64,000 nt of DNA from Silene conica (lineage: Eukaryota > Streptophyta > Magnoliopsida > Caryophyllales > Caryophyllaceae), in assembly GCA_029255685.2 (NCBI GenBank), contig CM055319.2, forward strand, positions 27,747,568-27,811,567, given 5' to 3'. The position numbers and the translations under genes were made by a program. This document shows positions 23,232 through 33,849 of the stretch, piece by piece; position 1 is the stretch's first letter, and every line of letters begins with the position of its first letter. Under the pieces are notes generated by a model, which saw only the letters and a list, made by a program, of their open reading frames with translations, was not told the origin of the DNA and ran no database searches.

Positions 23232-24274
23232 ATGCATAATACTCGTTCTTCTAACCTGAACCTAGAGCCTTTCGATCAAGAGATTGAGCATACACTTTTC
23301 AGGTTACGGAAGTACAAAAGAGGTGTAATAGTGGCTGTTCCTAGAAGCAGCGAATTCAACGATCTACATTCTGAATCTAATGGTTCTGAAATTTCTGAAG
23401 AATCCGAACATTCTCTGGATATGGCGGGCACTATTAAGGAACTTACTGCACCTGATCTCATCCAACAACCTCTTTGTATCACGTATCCTCCGTTGGGTGA
23501 GAATGGAACTTTTGAGTTGAAGTCGGGGTTGATTCATCAATTTCCCATCTTCAACAGTCTAAGTGGAGAGGACCCTAATAAGCATTTGTCGGATTTCCAT
23601 ATTGTTTGCTCAAGCATGAAACTGGCTACAGTCACTAATGAACGACTGAAATTGAGGGCCTTCCCATTTTCTCTTAAGGATACGACACGCGATTGGTTGT
23701 ACTGCCTACCTCCTGCAAGCATTGATACATGGGTAAAGATGAAGAAATCATTTCTTGAAAAGTACTTTCCCGCATCCAGAGCTTCCCAATTGAAGAAGGA
23801 GATTAGTAATACGGAGCAGAGAGACATTGAGACTATGTACGAGTACTTGGAACGTTTTAAGAAGTTGTGCGCTACATGCCCCTATCATGGATACACTGCT
23901 CAGGACCTCGTTATGTATCTTTGTGGATGTCTTTATATGGAAGATGCACGTACGGTACATGTAGCATGTGGAGGAGATATCATAAATAAAAGACCAGATG
24001 AGGCTTTGGTGATCATTGGTGAGTTAGCTGAGAGCTACCGGGATTTTGCTAGGAAATATACGAAGCGCGAAGTTAATTTAGTGGGTTCATCTTCTTCCTC
24101 TTCTTCCAATCTAGAAGCGAAAGTTGATATTTTGACAAGTCGTTTCAAAGATATGCTGTCAGCGCAAGGGGTAGCAATGGTTTGCGGAATCTGTTACGAT
24201 GGACATCCAAGAGAGCATTGTCCACACATGCAAGAGGGTTCTAAAGAAGAAGTGAATGGGGTATGGAGAGTATA
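23232..24274 (+). pseudogene. Athila-like gag, N-terminal part
   Basis: This encodes the structural capsid-type protein that packages element RNA. The ATG lies about 40 bp after the primer site and starts MHNTRSSNL, the style of Athila gags. A retrotransposon-gag domain spans roughly residues 95-260 with DWLYCLPPASIDTWVKMK, FLEKYFP and EYLERFKKLCATCPYHG. A serine run near residue 292 is followed by a cysteine/histidine cluster, CGICYDGHPREHC, a degenerate zinc knuckle. The frame is interrupted by LARD3 at 24275. The remainder lies at 44145, where the frame does not resume cleanly, so small indels exist. Not functional. Confidence 0.85.
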
Positions 24275-25893
24275 TGTAATACCCCGTATGTTAGCCTCGG
24301 TCAACGGTAGTCAAACCATGTTTTATACACGTATTTCAAACGGAATGTTTATAAAGCATTTTACGTAAACTATTATTATTTTATAAATCTTATTTCTACG
24401 ATTATTTAGTATTTTATAATCATTTTTATAAATCGTATTTCTACGATTATTTCGTATGTCATAATCATTTTATATTTGACGATTATTCATAAAATGACAT
24501 TTCATTCGTATTTCTATAATTTTGATAATATATTTCCTATTTATTTCTCATTTATACTTGTTTTATTATTTAAGTCGTAATTATATTTAAATTCTAATTT
24601 TTATATATATTCTTATGTAAGTACAAACAATTTTATATTCTTATAATTAATTTAATTAATAATTACTAATATTAAATTACAAAATTTAATTAGTATAAAT
24701 AATTTTACGTACTCGGTTATTTTAAGCTACGAGTCGAGTATAAGTCCTTTAAAAGCGTGATGGGCTTGGGCTCGAGTAAGTTATGAGAACCGTGTAACCT
24801 ATGGGCTTTGAGAACCGTGTAACCATAACCTTAACCCTAACCTACCCATCGACATACCCATACTATGTAAAACCTAATCCTAATTTATAAACATACATAC
24901 ATCGACATTGCATAGCATATACAAACCCTATGTTATCAGCCTCTATAACCTCGTAAAACCCTAGTCACCATCTACTCGGCTGCCTCCATACTCCTACCTC
25001 AAACACCAGCCTATTCATCGTCAACCACCGTGGCTACCAGTGTAAGCTTTTGTTTATCATTATTTTAATTGTGACGGTCTTATTTATATGCTTGTTGATC
25101 CGTTAATATCTGAACCATGGGACTGAGACTAGACTCACCTAAGGACTGACCGAACCCTAGAATAGACGACCACACAGACCTCGACCCAGGCCGTGACCAA
25201 CCACCGTGGTGGTGGTGGTTGGGTTGAAAACAGAACAGGGGCAAACGGGTGTGGGGCTGTTTCTGTCGGGTTTCTAGGAACCTGTATGGACGTGTTTTAC
25301 ACCTGGTTGGTGGGTGGCATTTTCTAGGGTTAGGGGTAGCCACATTGGTGCGGAGGTGGTGGTCATAAGTAGAGTTTTATAACAGTGGTGCTCGAAGAAA
25401 CAAGAACAGTAGCGCGGGGTAGGAGGTAGAAAACAGAGGTAGAGAAGTTTGTTGGTGTCGGGTTTTGTGGCGGTTTTGTCGGGTGTGAGAAGAGGAAGAG
25501 GGCTCGAGTGCACCACCTGTGGAACCACCGTGAGTCAGTGGTGACAATGGTGGCGGCCAGAGGTGGTGTGGGGCATGGTGGTGAGAGAAATAATCGAGAG
25601 AAGGAGGGGGTGTACACACGAGTTGCTAGAAAACAGAGTGAAAACGTGTGAGTACATGCTGTTTAGGACTGTTGTGGTGGTTGTTGTGGTGGCTCCTACT
25701 GGTGTCCATAAGGTTAGTGTCGTGGGTGGTAGTGTGTAGTTGGGTTTGGGACTGTCGATAGTGGTTGTAGGTGGCCTCGCTGGCGGAGGAGATGTCACAA
25801 ATATGGGGTACGCGGGACTGTTTTGGACAGTGTATATTGACGTGGTTGTGTTACGGTTAAACATGTTGTTGTGTTTTTTGTATAGTATTACTA

Positions 25894-27236
25894 GTGTGTG
25901 GAAGTGACATATCTAAAAAAGATGTTTGAAGAGTTCCTCGAGGTATAAGTGTATGAAATTTCTGTATACTTTCATGCTAAACTAACCTTTACAGTTGCCT
26001 TTAGTACTTACACATTTTACATTAGGTGCTCAATTCTAAGGTATTCCAGAATGTACAACATGATTCAAAAAATCGTGATGATGGCAACTTTGAAAAAGTT
26101 GATGATGCTTGCATCTTATACTGTGAGAGGTTTATGGAGCTTCTTATTGATCTATTGAGCCAACTGTGGAGAAGGAGGTACATGGAAATATGGAACTGCT
26201 TTATGTTTTTCTCAATGTTTTTTTGTTCTTTTAACCTCTAGGCATTTTGTTTATCCCTTTAAGATAGTTTGTTTGGCGATCTGCAATGAAAATAATATAT
26301 ACTCTCTCCATTCAGTATAATTCCATACATTTATCAAAATAAACCTCACATATAAATCATAGTTTATTTCAAATGACACTTGTATAATATATTTTTTTTC
26401 TTCGTTTTTGGTGTAGGTGTTTCAGTTGCTTTTCTCTAGGTTTGGGTGTACAACTATGGAGCAAACAAGTTTACATCTGAAGAATACGCCACTAAATTTA
26501 TAATTCTTAAGAGCATTAGGCTCACACCTTTGGATTTTTTTCCGGACATGTATTTCACTTTACTTACTTTTTAGCGCTTTCTTAGCTGTTATAAAACACA
26601 AGGATGCTACATTTTATGTAATCGACAATAAGATCTTATTCCATTTTTACGAGCATATGTGTTATCTAGTAGTTAATTAATAATGTGTTAGCCACGAAAA
26701 CTATAAAATTTGCCACGATAATATTTGTGGCTATTAATTTTCAGCTACAGGGGTATTTCGCAACGTTATTGTTTTGTGGCTAGTACGTTTAGCCGCGAGA
26801 ATCTTTTTATTCAGACACGATAATATTTGTGGCCAACAATCTTTAGTCACGGGACGTGTTTTTGCCACGTTACTGTTTCGTGGCTAGTTTCTTTTAGCCA
26901 CAATAAATTTTGTGGCTGTCAATATTTAGCCACGAGAGTTTATCTTTTGTCACGTTATTATTTTGTGGCCAGTAGTATTTAGCCACAAAATTTTTTAATT
27001 TGGTCACAATATTAACTTGTGACTAAAACAATTTTAGCCACGGGAAAACTTTTCTAGCCACGGGAAATACCGTGGCAAAATTCCTAATTTTAGACACGTA
27101 GTTTTTCCCATGACTAAAATTTTGCCACGGCCACTTGGGTCACGACTAATTTCCCGTGGCAAAATTGTATAGCCACGGGAATTTACCACTTGCGCCACGT
27201 TTTTAAACGTGACGCAAGTGCCATTTTGTTGTAGTG
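25894..27236 (+). mobile_element. CACTA transposon fragment (one end lost)
   Basis: The right end reads ...ttttgttgtagtg, a CACTACAACAAAA-type terminus. It is preceded at ~26680-27230 by many copies of the subterminal motif gccacg/cgtggc in both orientations. No left CACTA terminus is present, and adjacent LTR sequence is also missing, so one deletion removed both. It contains captured gene sequence at 25919-26180. No transposase was seen. Confidence 0.75.
25919..26180 (+). pseudogene. AQR-like fragment: Captured fragment of an Aquarius-like intron-binding helicase
   Basis: Two exon pieces around an intron. Exon 1 (25919-25942) encodes KMFEEFLE and ends at a GTATAAG donor. Exon 2 (26026-26180), after an attag acceptor, encodes VLNSKVFQ followed by DDACILYCERFMELLIDLL. 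This ordered pair resembles the N-terminal helical region of plant Aquarius (spliceosomal, SF1 helicase fold). The assignment is from recall of that family, not a search. It lies in a CACTA fragment, so it is a transduplicated piece and cannot make a helicase. Confidence 0.68.
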
Positions 27237-27706
27237 GGAGGTTCGGTATGGGTTGGTGTTTCGGGTTATGATTGGTGTTTCGGGTTGTGATTGAGCTCAG
27301 TAGTGGCATGACATTTGAATATCATCATTTGTTGCATTATGATTTTTGTGTTATCCTACTCAACCGCGAGGTTGACAGTGTATTCGTGTGACACCTACGA
27401 TGATCCGGAATGGGGAGGAGATTCTACAGGTCAGAGACAGATGGATTAGGAGTTTGGGTATGAAGAGAGACATGGCTTGGACCTACTTAGAAGTAGATCA
27501 CATACTTAGACGTATCATCAGTTGTACTTTTATTTTACTGCGTAATAACTGTATATCAAAAGATTAAATTTAATCAGTTTTATATAAAGAACTTTGGTTT
27601 GTTTTACTTTGTTATTCACTACCTCGGACATTCCGAGATGGTAACATTTTTATTTATTTGAGAATGTATTGCTAAAGGCTCTTAAATAAATAGGGGTGTT
27701 ACAAAG

Positions 27707-27718
27707 TGGTATCAGAGC
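27707..27718 (+). promoter_or_regulatory. LARD3 primer-binding site (tRNA-iMet)
   Basis: TGGTATCAGAGC starts four bases after the 5' LTR end; a perfect initiator-Met complement. Confidence 0.92.
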
Positions 27719-28318
27719 AAACGATCCTCAGGCCTAAACCAAATGAATAATAATGAACGTAGGAAGAGTCTAATAAAATGAACCCCAAGTTAGTAACTGT
27801 TAGGAGCCTCCAGGATTGGGATGAGTTTGGGGCCCCCTCAAACCAAGCCACTGACCCTTTCAGTCTAACCTGGTTACCCTTGAGAGATGTAGAGAGTGGG
27901 TAGTATAGAATAAAGGAAAAGACCCAATTTATATTGTATTAACCTTTCCGCAGGAAAAAAATGAGGTAAGTTATAATGTGAAATATCGTTGGTAATGTGT
28001 ATTGTGAAACATGAGGTTAATATCGAATGTTAATTGAGAAATTTGATTTCAAGTATTGAGAACATGAAATTTGGAATATGAGTTTGAAATATAAGCTTGA
28101 CTTGTATGATATTGTACACAAGAAGAATACGACTGATATTGAAATGCGGATTGATCTGAGTGATTGGATTGAAATTTTAAAAGAATGGATGTACATTTAT
28201 TGAGGAATAGTTGGAGTGATATGATCCTATGATTTTGGTGTTCTGAAATGTTCATACGATTATCTGGTTATTAAATGACTATCGTGATTATATATGTTTT
28301 TGGGTGTTTAACTCCTTG
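27719..28318 (+). other. LARD3 interior, left part, non-coding
   Basis: Begins with the family leader (gatcctcaggcctaaacc...) shared with LARD1 at 6786. No coding frame. It ends at the TTATG target site of the ORF1-only element. Confidence 0.7.
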
Positions 28319-29469
28319 TTATGTGATACCGTCGTTTGGTACCAAAAATAAAAACCTAGGTACTACTAACAGAAGCTAGTGGCAAATAGGGTCAGTCTCC
28401 TCATGGAAGCGAACTTGCTTAACTATCGGTTTTTACCTATGGGTCACAAATTGGGGGTTTAAAATTGATAACCAAACTATGAGATATAAGATATGCAAAA
28501 GGGAATACAAATACGAAAACAAACACGAGATGAGATAAAATCAAGAATAAAGGGAATATGTTGGGAACTCGGGTCGTTGTGTCTTATGTATGATTGATGT
28601 AATTGGGATAGGCCAATTTATTGGTGGGAAAGGCTGGGTTATTACGGTCAAGTCTCAAACCCGACTATACCTTTCGGTCTTAAGTCGCCCTAAGGTCGTT
28701 TTTGCTTAACTTCCCCTCTCACAGAAACTATTTAAAATCGTTCAACAAGTCTTACCCTTCCAACCTTTCGGTCTAGGTCGGGATTTAACTAATTGTAAGG
28801 TCTCATGCGTGCCCTCACTAAACCAAACAAAAATTATATTGTTTTACGATTACTCTCACCAAAAACGGTCTATCCCGACTACTACATATCAGACGTTCGA
28901 CACAATTTCCCTTATCCCAACATATTAAGGGGTTTAGCTACTCATGACGGAATTAACGATAACTACGACGACTATAATTAAACTAGCATGTGACATGTTG
29001 ATTTGAGAGATAAAAACAGATTAGAAAGTATATGGGCAGAGGACACAAACGGCGAGAACAGTAAGGGGACAAAGCACGATTTCAGTGTTCTTAAGACGGA
29101 TACACGAGTACTATAACAGGCATACGATACAAGATGAATAAGGAGAACTAAACAGGGATATAAAACGACTAAATTAAAACTAATAACAGGGATTATAAGG
29201 GGAAGGGAACAGAATCAGAAAGTATGAAAACAAGAGCAGAAAACGGATGAACAACAGTGACGAAAACGGACATAAGAAAACAGAGTATCAATCGTAATTA
29301 TGTCGGAAATCAGAGAACGAAAACTGTATACGATTACTAATGATAAGAACAGAATCACTACTACAAAAAAGGCCTAAGACATCAATTAAAAGACACCTGT
29401 TTTTTTTTCTAACAGATTTCTTAACGTAAGACACCGGTGATTTTATATAACAGGTTTGCAATATTTAAA

Positions 29470-29713
29470 TAAGAAACCTGCCCTTCTAAATCTGATTTCC
29501 TATATTTTAATTTTCAATTTATTTAATAACTAAGAAACCTGTTCTCCAAAATCCGGTTTCGTATATTTTAATTTCCAATTTATTTAATAACTAAGAGACC
29601 TGTCCTCCAAAATCCGGTTTCCTATATTTTAATTTCCAATTTATTTAATAACTAAGAAACCTGTCCTTCAAAATCCAGTTTCTTATATTTTAATTTTCAA
29701 TTTATTTAATACT
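29470..29713 (+). repeat. 61-bp tandem repeat, CACTA left subterminal region
   Basis: Four copies starting at 29470, 29531, 29592 and 29653. Each has taagaaacctg ... ccggtttc ... caatttatttaata. This is the kind of array that CACTA transposases bind. Confidence 0.92.
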
Positions 29714-30452
29714 AACTAATTGTAAATTGCGTTTATTAAAACTGCAAACATCACTAATTGACAAACTAATATCCTAGCAACAACCCCGCCTCTTCACCCT
29801 CACCCTCAACCCTCAACCTCAACCACCATAGCATCCCAGACCGCCATCACCACCATCACCGCCATCACCGCCATGCAACACCACGCAGAAAACCCTTGAT
29901 ATCTCGCGTGTCTTATTATCTCTGCGATTTCGATGCCTATTCACCCAACGAAAACCTAACCTCCTTAGCGCCGACGACCACAACCACCTCTCGTCACCAC
30001 ACAGTCAGTTCGTGACCCACAATCACTATGTCGCATTCATCAACTTCCAGTTTGACAGTTCAAAGCCAGGTATGATTTTTTCTTTCAATTGTTTTTTAAA
30101 ACTCATCGAAATTCATCTATTTTCTGACGATTTCATTTCGTTTGTCACTGAAGTTAGATGTTCTTATCACATTGCGTTTAGCGATTAAATTATTATTATC
30201 ATGTTAAGGTTCAATTAAGATTTAGGGTTAGGGATTTTAATTTAATTTCAATCAATTGTTTATAACGCTCATAGTTTTCAATAAATCATTTTGTTGCTAC
30301 TTGCTAATCCCTAGCTATTGTATTGAATTATATTGATCATCGTTTCTGTTTTCGTTTCGTCACAGTAGGCCGAATTGTTCTAGGTTAACTGCACTTAATT
30401 TAATTAACGTTGATCGCTTGTATCATAAGCAGCCTAATGCATTAGTTTTATA

Positions 30453-30547
30453 CTCCCTCCTATTTTATATCTTGTTGTTCCTTCCTTCTCTAATGTATAT
30501 GATGAGTATTTTATTGAAATGGGAACAACATATGGCTTAGGAGGGAG
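30453..30547. mobile_element. Stowaway-type MITE
   Basis: A 95-bp unit begins CTCCCTCC and ends GGAGGGAG, with TA duplications at 30451-30452 and 30548-30549. Size, termini and TA target fit Tc1/Mariner Stowaway MITEs. It sits inside the CACTA element. Confidence 0.8.
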
Positions 30548-31386
30548 TAGTACATATATTTGTCAATTTTAACTTGTCATACGCACCCTGATGGATTAAT
30601 ACACATCAGTATGCCAGTATCATATCAATTTCCATGTCTAATTTTTTTTGTGTCATAGCAAACCTGCTGAATTAGTATACATCATTATCTTGTCAATTTC
30701 AAGTACTAATTTTAAACAACTGTGGGTATACCTCATTTTAGGTAGCTGCTAACGGTTTGTAGAAGCAGATATTTGTTGCTTATTCTACTGCTTCTCATTG
30801 CCAATACTTTGAACCTCATCATGATGCACTTGACATGGCTTAGTGCACTTTTAGCTGGGGATGGCTGCCTTTCTACATACAAAATGACTAGGGAACCTTC
30901 CTTGCATTTTCATTGCTTTGTTACCAAAAAATGTATAACACTTTACTCTATAATCTCTTTGTCTCTTAGATTATTAGCCTGCTTGCTTATCCATTTATCT
31001 GAAGGTGACAATGCCTTACCAATCCAAATTACTTGCTATTTAAGTGAATGACATATCGTGTGCGAATATAGTTCATGTATTCTGCAATGCTATAAAAATT
31101 ATATGCATAGGTGCTGGCAACTGACATTCGTGTGAATCGTGTCTCTGGGGTGGTTTTAAGGGTTGTGCATCATATCAGGATTAGTTTAATATCATCAATG
31201 TCACCTTTCAGGTGGAGTTGGATTATGGATGAGTTATTACTCCTTATTAGATTGTGTCAGTTATAGTAATAGGTGGGACTGAGTTTTCGAAGTCGGGTCA
31301 ACTTTTGTGAGTTTTACACAAACTTTTTGTCAACATCACAATAGTTCTGACTGTTCTGATGTTAGTGTATAACAGATACAGAATAT

Positions 31387-31527
31387 ATGGAAGGATGGCA
31401 GTTGTGCCAGCTTGAAGTTTTGGAATGCAATGAAGTTCCCTGGCCAACTTCCGACGTTGATGCTGTATCAAATCAAAGAATGTGGATGGCCAGGAAAGAA
31501 ATTCGCCTATATATGAATGTAAACTAA
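31387..31527 (+). pseudogene. Possible captured exon, unidentified
   Basis: An open stretch reads TEYMEGWQLCQLEVLECNEV then PWPTSD and MWMARKEIRLYMN. The composition is globular-protein-like and unlike the surrounding AT-rich sequence. A second such stretch near 31905-31975 reads [21 protein letters not shown] do not recognise the protein. Being inside a CACTA and upstream of a captured kinase exon, both may be transduplicated host exons. Confidence 0.35.
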
Positions 31528-31990
31528 ATCTATTGACATGCCGAACTCATCAGGCAAACCATTAAACCCATCTTAATTTCTACCTTTTTCCCGTGCACTA
31601 AACAATTCAGTATGTAATTGTGAGGCTGAGTTTTATAGCAGCATCACCAATCTGAGTAAGATATAGCCTCTTGTGTACGGTGAAAAGCGAAACTATTAGT
31701 TATTAGCATTGTTTTTAGATCACAAGTAGGTTAAATTATCCCTAAATGCACTATGTTTCAATAAGAATATGTTACTGAATGATCCGTTGGCTCTGAACCA
31801 GTCTTATCTTCGTCGAGGTGATTGAATTCTGGAATATGAGAAGTTAGACTAGTTTGTTCTTCTGTGTTCAAATTTTATTTCTCCCATAGTTGGTTGGCTG
31901 TAACATTAGAGAAAATTTGCTTAAGTCCATTGAAATTGATGAACGACTAATTGGGCGCCTGTATGAATTTGATCTCCATACTTATTACAG

Positions 31991-32345
31991 GATTCCTGCA
32001 GGAAATCTTCAATAGAGACCTTAGACGGGAAAACGCGCTCCCTGATGGAAGCCCAACACCACGTCTCAAGATATGCGACTATGGTCATAGTCAGGTCTGT
32101 TTTTCGAGATATGCGTATCAGTCTGAGACTGAATTAATTTTCGGTCATTTTGAGTTTACACCTCGACATTGAATGACTGAATGCATCAAATTATCGACAA
32201 ATAATTTTTTCTTTCTTCTGATCTCCTCTTTCTCTCTCAGGCGGGAGTCCTGCATTTGCAACCTAAACTACGCACGTCACTGTAACACCGGTGGACATTG
32301 CACCAGAGGTTTTGTCACAATAGGGTGCTCATCAAACGTGAATGG
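31991..32345 (+). pseudogene. SnRK2-like fragment: Captured SnRK2-type protein kinase fragment
   Basis: Exon A (31991-32094) encodes [20 protein letters not shown] followed by ICDYGHSQ. This corresponds to the kinase catalytic loop (HRDLKLEN) and DFG region of SnRK2 kinases; the catalytic-loop His and Phe of DFG are changed (NRD, DYG). A gt donor follows at 32095 and an ag acceptor ends at 32240. Exon B (from 32241) encodes GVLHLQPK and, after a frame change, TPVDIAPEVLSQ, matching the SnRK2 activation segment (GTPAYIAPEVLS). The intron sits where SnRK2 genes have one, so capture was from genomic DNA. Broken by a frameshift and stop; not a functional kinase. Confidence 0.82.
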
Positions 32346-32703
32346 ATTATATTAGTTGTCAAATTTGTTAAACTTATTAGTGTATTAGTAGGTAGCTAGT
32401 GTGCTTTTGTCCAACTTTCTTAGTTGAAAAATACGAACTATGTTGAGACTATTTCTTTATTGGTGGAAACAATTGTTGTTTTGATAGAAGACTTAAATAT
32501 ATATTGAATTTGGAACAGCTCAGCTTATTTTGATATTGAATAAAAAGAATGATTATATGGTGCAACTGTATGTATATGTATGTATATGTATGTATTTCGT
32601 ATGTATTTCCATAAATGTTATAGGTATGTAGTAGCAGGTGCTATGTAGCCGTATTTAGTTTTAAATAAAAAAAGCAAAGAAACCGGTCAAAATTGCCAAA
32701 AGC

Positions 32704-32835
32704 AAAGACACCGGTTGTAGATGGGTGTGGTCTCATTGTTATATACCAAAGACACCGATTGTAGATGAGTGTGGTCTCATAGATATATACCAAAGACACC
32801 GGTTATAGATGGGAGTGGTCTCATAGTTATACACC
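32704..32835 (+). repeat. 44-bp tandem repeat, CACTA right subterminal region
   Basis: Three units starting at 32704, 32748 and 32792, each aaagacaccggttgtagatg then ggtgtggtctcat. A partial fourth begins at 32836. Confidence 0.9.
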
Positions 32836-33308
32836 AAAGACATCGGACATAATTGATAACAGGTACAAGTCAAAGAAACCAGTTATTAATAAAAACAAGT
32901 CTCTTTAATTGTTAGATAAGACACCAGTTCCTCCAACTGGTTTCTTAACCAAAGACACCTATGACCTAGACACCTGTTATAAACTGGTGTCTAAGGCCTT
33001 TTACAACAGGTTTCTTTGCCATATTTTGTAGTAGTGAATATAAGAGATGAGAAAGGAAGAATTACAGTAAAGAAAAGGCAAGAACAAGAGGTAGAAATCC
33101 TTAGAACGAAAAAGACGAAGAAAACTAAAATATTGTGAATGATAATGTGACGGCTACAAAGTTCTGAAACTATTCGACTAAAATCAAAGATTGCAGAGAG
33201 CTAATGATAGAGTAAAGATGCTTCACCTAATGATCTCAAAACGAGCTCTTAAATAGAGAAAACAAAAATTGAAGTAATAACTACTGTGAACACGAAACGT
33301 CAGAAAAG

Positions 33309-33570
33309 CTCTCGATCGAGGGCTATTTCCTCTCGATCGAGGGCTATTTCCTCTCGATCGAGCACAATAGTCTTCAAAAACTGGTCGATCGACAACAAGA
33401 AGTTGCTCGATCGACTCCTCTTCTTTAACTCCTCTCGATCGACCAATTCAGCTATCGACCGAGTACTTTTCTCTTTGGGAACCTCTCGATCGAGCACAGG
33501 ACAGCTCGATCGAGGACTTGTCTTCCTCCAGACCCCTCGATCGAGCACAGGACAGCTCGATCGAGGACTC
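33309..33570. repeat. Cluster of TCGATCGA palindromes in LTR
   Basis: At least seven exact CTCGATCGAG ten-mers plus variants with GTCGATCGAC or mixed flanks, at irregular 20-60 bp spacing. The paralogous LTR has the same cluster at 39194-39435. The SR-rich open frames here are translations of the repeat, not genes. Confidence 0.9.
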
Positions 33571-33849
33571 TTCTTCTCGAATTGGTCTTCGACAGGCCTA
33601 AAGGTTTTTTAATCTCCTCACGCTTCTCAATTGATGCACAACCGGCCACGATTCTTCCATCGTTTACTAAAATGCAGTGCTTTGAGGTAGAAAAAGCTCG
33701 GTTTCCGCTACTCTTTGGTCAATATCTGCAAAACAGCAACACAAACACAAAGTAGCAAATACGGGGCATAAAGTGATATAAAATCACCAAATAACAAGCA
33801 AATGTATGCTAAAACATGAATAAAAAGTCTATACAAAATGCACAAATCA

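Larger units (their letters stand above)
24275..27703 (+). repeat. LARD3 5' LTR, with CACTA fragment
   Basis: 24275-25893 and 27237-27703 align to the 3' LTR. The middle is a CACTA right-end fragment (25894-27236), and about 706 bp of LTR matching 42971-43676 is missing there. It ends taggggtgttaca before the primer site. Confidence 0.9.
29356..33036 (+). mobile_element. CACTA element with captured SnRK2 fragment, non-autonomous
   Basis: The termini are CACTACTACAAAAAAGG... and the inverse ...TATTTTGTAGTAGTG, with TSD AAT at 29353-29355 and 33037-33039. The paralogous LTR shows the unoccupied site at ~38955-38970. Subterminal repeats are a 61-bp x4 array at the left (29470-29713) and a 44-bp x3 array at the right (32704-32835), both carrying accggttt-type motifs. 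No transposase was recognised, so it depends on a partner. Strand is arbitrary. Confidence 0.93.
28324..33849 (-). repeat. ORF1-only element 3' LTR, with CACTA inside
   Basis: Aligns with 37932-39712 throughout, except for the 3681-bp CACTA at 29356-33036 and its AAT duplication. LTR length without the CACTA is about 1.84 kb. It contains clusters of the TCGATCGA palindrome at 33309-33570. Confidence 0.9.

Noticed and set aside
33309-33570. CRISPR-like regularly spaced palindromes
   Set aside because: Plant nuclear retroelement context, irregular spacing, only 8-10 bp repeats, no cas genes.
33286-33612. Ser/Arg-rich ORFs on both strands, SR-protein-like
   Set aside because: The frames come from the TCGATCGA palindromes, which read as SRS/DRS on either strand. 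They lie in an LTR.
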